Source: an uncultured Eubacteriales bacterium (GTDB taxonomy: Bacteria; Bacillota; Clostridia; Oscillospirales; CAG-272). Taken from it: a stretch of 8,881 bases of DNA. Made by a program: the position numbers and the translations under genes. The DNA lies in NCBI GenBank assembly GCA_934378145.1, contig CAKXXW010000050.1:1-8881 (forward strand), written 5' to 3'. A model generated the notes under the pieces. The model did not search any database and had not been told where the DNA came from. It saw only the letters and a program-made list of their open reading frames with translations. Positions 5,913 to 8,881 of the stretch are shown piece after piece (position 1 is the first letter of the stretch; every line of letters begins with the position of its first letter).

Positions 5913-6136
5913 ATGTATTTACGCTCACGGGGGACGGCGCACTCTACATAGAAACGATGCTGAAGGGTCTCGGCGCGGCGCTGATAACCGGACTTTGCGC
6001 CTCGGTCTGCCGCGAATGCGGGAAGGGCAGCCTTGCCGACCTTGTGGAGCTTGCCGGAAAGCTCGAGATCCTGCTGCTCTGTCTGCCGCTCATCCGCTCG
6101 GTCGCGAAGACCGCTGCGGCGCTCCTCAGCCTATGA
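5909..6136 (+). CDS. spoIIIAD: Stage III sporulation protein AD, single-repeat short form
   Basis: This is a 75-residue membrane protein matching only the C-terminal half of usual SpoIIIAD (about 128-133 residues). The recognisable stretch runs from ALYIETMLKGLG through SVCRECGKGSLADLVELAGK to LLLCLPLIRSVAK, where standard AD has the same pattern of Cys/Arg-Asp/Glu, Gly-x-Gly, Glu-x-AGK and a Pro in the last helix. Standard AD behaves as two tandem AC-like units; here only one (two helices) exists. Upstream codons in this frame were read back to about 5819: they stay open but give an Arg-rich, non-membrane sequence, so no longer start is likely. It overlaps spoIIIAC and spoIIIAE by ATGA on both sides, which argues for an intact gene rather than decay. 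Confidence 0.82.
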   Translation: MNVFTLTGDGALYIETMLKGLGAALITGLCASVCRECGKGSLADLVELAGKLEILLLCLPLIRSVAKTAAALLSL

Positions 6137-7185
6137 ACGAAGAGCTTGTCTCGGAGGTCGGCTACCGCGAATTTTTCGGCGGACTGCCGGAGATACTTCT
6201 CCGCCTGCTGCCCGAGGGCATCTCGGACTCGCCCGAGGCGGCGGCATCGGCGCTGACCGATTGGAATTTCCTCTTCGCCGCCTTCTTCGGCGAGGCGGGA
6301 AGGCAGCTCACGGCGATACTGCCCTCATTTTTCCTGCTTCTCGGGCTGATACTTGTCTCGGCGCTGATAAATTCGGTGAAGTCGGCATTCGAGCCGAAGA
6401 CCGCCGGCGTCATCTCGGTCTGTTCTTCGGCGGTGACCGCAGCCGCCGCGGCTTCGATGCAGGTAAGGATAATCTTCACCGCCGGCAGCTATCTTGACGA
6501 CCTCATCTCGCTCTCACGCGGAGCCGCGCCGGTCATCGTGGCGTTGTATGCCTCGGGCGGCGGCGCGGCATCGGCGACGGTCAGCGCCGGAGCCATGACG
6601 GTATTCCTCGCCTTTGCCGAGAATGTGATAGGCGCGACCGTCGTGCCTGTCTCGGGGATACTTCTGATGCTTACCCTTGTCGCCTCGGCGTCGCCGGGAC
6701 TCGGGATCAACGGCTTTATAGGTCTTATAAGGAAGACATACACGGGGAGCGTGTCGTTTCTCATGACTCTTCTCTGCGCCGTGCTTGCCGGGCAGAAGAT
6801 CATCGCCGCGGGAAGCGACAGCATACCTCTCCGCGCCGCGAAGTTCTTCGCCGGCTCTACCATCCCCGTGATCGGAAGGTCGGTGAGCGAGACTCTGCGC
6901 ACGGTGTCGGGCAGTATGTCGCTCATCCGGAGCTGCTTCGGCGTGACCGGCGTGATGCTGATAATCCTTCTGATGCTTCCGACGGCACTTCTGCTTGTCG
7001 CCGACCGCTTCTCGCTCGGTTTTGCCTCGGCGTGCGCCGACCTTCTCGGATGTCCGAACGAGGCAAAGCTCCTTGACGGTATCTCGGGGGTCATCGGAAG
7101 CGTCCTCGCCGTCGTGTGCGGCTGTTCGCTTATGTTCATCTTCTCGCTTGCCCTGCTTTGCGTGGGCATCATGAATTATCAGTAA
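6133..7185 (+). CDS. spoIIIAE: Stage III sporulation protein AE, lacking a signal peptide
   Basis: This is a 350-residue polytopic membrane protein and the largest channel platform subunit. Hydrophobic segments lie roughly at 60-83, 92-110, 131-150, 155-183, 206-226, 270-292 and 317-346. The hallmark stretch is 234-274 (RAAKFFAGSTIPVIGR..., then SLIRSCFGVTGV), matching the RTAKYVTGNFVPVVGR region of B. subtilis SpoIIIAE. The ASGGG motif (140-144) is also typical. The family usually has a cleavable signal peptide and about 390-400 residues; here the protein begins directly at the post-signal helix (MNEELVSEVG). The frame is open back to 5995, but that part is the shadow of spoIIIAD, Arg/Cys/Pro-rich and unlike a signal. 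The ATGA overlap with spoIIIAD fixes the start at 6133. Confidence 0.92.
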   Translation: MNEELVSEVGYREFFGGLPEILLRLLPEGISDSPEAAASALTDWNFLFAAFFGEAGRQLTAILPSFFLLLGLILVSALINSVKSAFEPKTAGVISVCSSAVTAAAAASMQVRIIFTAGSYLDDLISLSRGAAPVIVALYASGGGAASATVSAGAMTVFLAFAENVIGATVVPVSGILLMLTLVASASPGLGINGFIGLIRKTYTGSVSFLMTLLCAVLAGQKIIAAGSDSIPLRAAKFFAGSTIPVIGRSVSETLRTVSGSMSLIRSCFGVTGVMLIILLMLPTALLLVADRFSLGFASACADLLGCPNEAKLLDGISGVIGSVLAVVCGCSLMFIFSLALLCVGIMNYQ

Positions 7186-7187
7186 TT

Positions 7188-7682
7188 ATGAACGAGTATA
7201 TTCTGACCGCGCTCGGCGTCGCCTTCGCCGCGGCGGCGGTAACGGCTCTCGCGCCCGAAGGCAAGGGCGGGGGGCTCTCAAGGCACATAAAGCTGCTCAC
7301 CTCGCTCGCACTTCTCTGCACGCTGATATCTCCGCTCCTGAATCTTGCCGGCAGGCTTTCGGAGCTTGCGAAGGATCCGCCCTCCTTTTCCGTGAGCGCG
7401 GACGGGACGAAGGATCTGCTCAGGGAAAAGCTGAACGAGGCGGGAAGCGAAGAGGCGGCACTGCTGATAAGGGACGACCTTTGCAGTGCCTTCGGGATCG
7501 CCGAAAAAAACATAACGGTAGAGGTTGAAGCCGACCGTAGCGCCGATGTCTTCACCGTTTCCTCGGTAAAGGTCTTTCTCTCGGGCGCGGCTGTCACGGT
7601 CAGCCCGTATGAGATCGAGGCGCGTGTGACGGAGACCGTCGGCGCGCCCTGCCGTTGCGATATAGGAAAGAAAGGAGGTTGA
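7188..7682 (+). CDS. spoIIIAF: Stage III sporulation protein AF
   Basis: This 164-residue protein (B. subtilis about 206) has two N-terminal membrane helices (4-22 and 35-53) around the conserved P-x-GK ... RHIKLLTSLALL segment, then a soluble domain (about 70-155). That domain has an alpha-helix and strand pattern (KNITVEVEADRS, VFTVSSVKVFLSG) like the ring-building fold of secretion-system rings. It forms part of the channel base. ATG 7188 is chosen because it follows the spoIIIAE stop by 2 bases and starts the first helix. No good Shine-Dalgarno is seen, so translation is probably coupled. The frame is open upstream to 7116, which is rejected. The last codons contain the AAAGGAGG site of spoIIIAG. 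Confidence 0.9.
   Translation: MNEYILTALGVAFAAAAVTALAPEGKGGGLSRHIKLLTSLALLCTLISPLLNLAGRLSELAKDPPSFSVSADGTKDLLREKLNEAGSEEAALLIRDDLCSAFGIAEKNITVEVEADRSADVFTVSSVKVFLSGAAVTVSPYEIEARVTETVGAPCRCDIGKKGG
7671..7678 (+). promoter_or_regulatory. Ribosome binding site of spoIIIAG, supporting a TTG start
   Basis: A near-perfect AAAGGAGG lies 10 bases before the TTG at 7689 and overlaps the end of spoIIIAF. No ATG or GTG sits better placed, so the TTG is the likely initiation codon. Confidence 0.75.
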
Positions 7683-7688
7683 TAAATT

Positions 7689-8087
7689 TTGAAAGCACTT
7701 TTCGGAGAGGGCGGCAAAAAAACGAAATACCTTATCCCGCTTGCGCTCTTTCTGCTCGGGATCATCCTCATAGTTGCCGGAATGCTTCTCGGAAACCGGG
7801 GAAACTCACGCGGAGCCTTTGCCGCTCTGTCGGGCAGGTCGCAGGAAGCCGAGCTTGAAGAGAAGATCAGGAGCCTTTGCGAGCAGGTCGACGGAGTTTC
7901 GGAGGTCACGGTGGTCGTGAGCCTTTCGGATACGGCGTCCGACGCCACGGCGGGCAACATCGCCGGTGTCGGGATAGTCTGCCGCGGGGGAGAGGATCCG
8001 CTGATCGGCGCGCGCCTTACCTCACTCGTGTCCGCAGCGTGCGGAATAAGGTCGAACAGAATCTATGTCACCGGCGCGGGAAATTGA
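7689..8087 (+). CDS. spoIIIAG: Stage III sporulation protein AG, short form without the barrel insertion
   Basis: This is a 132-residue ring subunit against about 229 in B. subtilis. It has a short cytoplasmic N-terminus, one membrane helix (14-35), a linker, and a ring-building domain (about 55-128). The domain consists of helix LEEKIRSLCEQVDGV, strand SEVTVVVSLSD, strand GVGIVCRGGED, helix IGARLTSLVSAACGI and final strand NRIYVTG. Those last elements match the B. subtilis region around GVLVVAQGVDN and VLDVPSHRVAVAP. In B. subtilis about 55-60 residues between the two central strands form the beta-triangle region that builds the large barrel of the 30-fold ring; here the connection is about 12 residues. 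The start is TTG with a strong AAAGGAGG. The final strand is followed by only a few residues and no tail. Confidence 0.9.
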   Translation: MKALFGEGGKKTKYLIPLALFLLGIILIVAGMLLGNRGNSRGAFAALSGRSQEAELEEKIRSLCEQVDGVSEVTVVVSLSDTASDATAGNIAGVGIVCRGGEDPLIGARLTSLVSAACGIRSNRIYVTGAGN

Positions 8088-8116
8088 GCGACCGCGGAAT
8101 ATTTGAGCATCCCCGC

Positions 8117-8145
8117 AAATATATTTGTAGTGCAAAACATAAAAC
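8117..8145 (+). promoter_or_regulatory. Possible internal sigma-E promoter before spoIIIAH
   Basis: The only sizeable gap in the operon (8088-8162) is AT-rich and holds AAATATA (8117-8123), a 14-base spacer and CATAAAAC (8138-8145). This resembles the sigma-E pattern seen before spoIIIAA, but matches less well. A 12-bp palindrome CAAATATATTTG (8116-8127) overlaps the -35. B. subtilis has an internal promoter in the spoIIIA locus ahead of spoIIIAG, so a second promoter would not be strange. It is a weak call. Confidence 0.35.
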
Positions 8146-8162
8146 GATACGGAGGAAACATT

Positions 8163-8735
8163 ATGGTCATCGAAAAACAGAAACCCGTGAACAGGGTCGC
8201 AAGATTCTTCTCAAGGCTCGGAAAACGCAATATCATCATAGCTGTCGCCGTCATCGCCGTAGGAGTCGCCGTCTGCGTGAACTGGGCGATCCTTGCGAAC
8301 CGCGGAGATTCGGGCTACCAGGGCTACAAGGTCAGCTCGGGAATGTCGAACACCTACGGAAATGTCTCGGCGGGCAAGGATGAGACCGAGGTATACTTCG
8401 CCTCGACCCAGACGAGCCGCAACCGCGCACGCGATGAGGCTCTCGAGGTCCTTCAGTCGGTCGTCGACGACAAGCAGGCGGACGAAGCGAGTAAGAACGC
8501 CGCATACAACGGCATCTCGAGGATCGCGAAGGATATGGAGAATGAGGCTAACATAGAGTCTCTCATCGTCGCGAAGGGCTTTGCTCAGTGCGTCGCCGTC
8601 ATCAATGACGACAAGGCGAGCGTCGTCGTCAAGTCCGACACGACCCTCACCCGCGCCCAGCTCTCGCAGATCAACGAGATAGTCTACACTCAGGCGGGCA
8701 TCACTCCCGAAAATATCACGATCATCCAGAAATAA
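8163..8735 (+). CDS. spoIIIAH: Stage III sporulation protein AH, SpoIIQ-interacting ring subunit
   Basis: This 190-residue protein (B. subtilis 218) spans the outer forespore membrane once (23-46, after a basic stretch FFSRLGKR) and exposes a C-terminal ring-building domain that binds SpoIIQ in the intermembrane space. The soluble part begins with a Gly/Ser-rich linker (48-72). A long helix follows (about 78-100, YFASTQTSRNRARDEALEVL), the region typical of SpoIIIAH, then a helix 107-130, strand AQCVAVINDDKASVVVKSD (141-159) and the final helix and strand ending ITIIQK. ATG 8163 is chosen because GGAGG (8151-8155) lies 7 bases upstream. The frame is open to an ATG at 8103, but that would add 20 residues with no ribosome site. 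It is the last gene of the operon and is followed by a strong terminator. Confidence 0.94.
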   Translation: MVIEKQKPVNRVARFFSRLGKRNIIIAVAVIAVGVAVCVNWAILANRGDSGYQGYKVSSGMSNTYGNVSAGKDETEVYFASTQTSRNRARDEALEVLQSVVDDKQADEASKNAAYNGISRIAKDMENEANIESLIVAKGFAQCVAVINDDKASVVVKSDTTLTRAQLSQINEIVYTQAGITPENITIIQK

Positions 8736-8749
8736 GCCTTTGAAAGCAG

Positions 8750-8789
8750 GGAAAGTCCCTCCCGGAACGGGAGGGACTTTCCTTTTTTT
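8750..8789 (+). terminator. Terminator of the spoIIIA operon
   Basis: A perfect 15-bp stem (8750-8764 with 8768-8782) with a GAA loop is followed by seven T residues (8783-8789). It lies 15 bases after the spoIIIAH stop. The opposite strand has no T run after the stem (CCTGCTTTC), so it terminates the convergent gene less clearly, although that gene ends only 2 bases beyond the T run. Confidence 0.95.
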
Positions 8790-8790
8790 G

Positions 8791-8881
8791 TCAGTCTTTT
8801 GATTTGTAGTAAAGGAAGCAGTGGCAGTAGCCCTCGAAATCGGGATCGGCGATCTGATCCCTGAATTCCTTGCACATACAC
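8791..8881 (-). CDS. Ferredoxin-thioredoxin reductase catalytic-chain-like protein (C-terminal fragment)
   Basis: Reading leftward from the window edge, 29 codons end in TGA at 8793-8791. The visible tail reads CMCKEF, then a 12-residue stretch, then YCHCFLYYKSKD. The CMC (8880-8872) and CHC (8826-8818) motifs, 15 residues apart, match the second half of the ferredoxin-thioredoxin reductase catalytic chain. There, CPC, CPC and CHC motifs carry the [4Fe-4S] cluster and the redox disulfide. The N-terminal CPC motif would lie outside the window. The frame has no stop up to the edge, and the start is missing. Such small stand-alone proteins occur in anaerobes, possibly for thiol redox chemistry; the partner is unknown. 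An ATG inside the CMC motif (8877) is not a start. Confidence 0.75.
   Translation of the reverse strand, partial: CMCKEFRDQIADPDFEGYCHCFLYYKSKD

Noticed and set aside
5995..6132. Longer start for spoIIIAE as a hidden signal peptide
   Set aside because: The added 46 residues are Arg/Cys/Pro-rich and not hydrophobic, and lie entirely within spoIIIAD.
6489..7960. Minus-strand open frames across spoIIIAE-AG (227 and 263 codons)
   Set aside because: They are composition-driven shadows opposite well-supported sporulation genes; Ser/Arg/Pro-rich with no domain features.
8690..8881. Minus-strand 63-codon frame running through the terminator
   Set aside because: It crosses the spoIIIA terminator stem and the end of spoIIIAH. 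The neighbouring frame ending at 8791 carries the cysteine motifs of a real family.
1..8881. tRNA, rRNA, CRISPR arrays, insertion sequences or riboswitches
   Set aside because: I looked for regular direct repeats with spacers, transposase motifs and known RNA gene patterns and saw none. The only repeats are the hairpins and protein repeats listed.

Overview
The window looks like chromosomal DNA from an endospore-forming anaerobe of the class Clostridia. The order looks like Oscillospirales/Ruminococcaceae-type, which is inference from gene style and base composition, not proven. It carries a complete eight-gene spoIIIA sporulation operon, a minimal SufC/SufB-type iron-sulfur assembly pair, a class II aldolase, a prepilin-like surface protein and the end of a ferredoxin-thioredoxin-reductase-like gene. 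GC is high over most of the window (about 60% or more by eye) and falls to about 39% in the last part of the prepilin-like gene.

Layout. Positions 1-125 hold the terminator of an unseen upstream gene and a hairpin-bearing leader. Positions 126-1442 (+) encode a prepilin-type protein whose exported part becomes a repetitive beta-helix-like domain. Positions 1443-1637 form a 195-base hairpin-rich spacer between convergent genes; it holds three strong inverted repeats. Positions 4140-1638 (-) are one transcription unit: class II ketose-bisphosphate aldolase, then a SufC-like ATPase, then a single SufB/SufD-like scaffold. A textbook sigma-A promoter (TTGACA, 17 bp, TAAAAT) drives it. The divergent gap 4141-4350 holds that promoter, a plus-oriented terminator-like hairpin, and a close match to a sigma-E promoter for the sporulation operon. 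Positions 4351-8735 (+) are spoIIIAA-AH, tightly packed with ATGA overlaps and closed by a strong terminator. Positions 8791-8881 (-) are the C-terminal 29 codons of a protein with CMC and CHC cysteine motifs.

How the genes work together. SpoIIIAA-AH form the mother-cell side of the SpoIIIA-SpoIIQ channel (feeding tube) that keeps the forespore active after engulfment. The ATPase AA would power it, AB-AF form the membrane platform, and AG and AH form rings in the intermembrane space. All eight genes are present, but three look reduced against the Bacillus subtilis versions. SpoIIIAD has one repeat instead of two. SpoIIIAE has no signal peptide. SpoIIIAG lacks the large insertion that builds its beta-barrel. 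This trimmed channel is the most interesting point in the window. The aldolase/SmsC/SmsB unit couples a sugar-bisphosphate aldolase to what resembles the ancestral two-component Fe-S assembly system (SMS).
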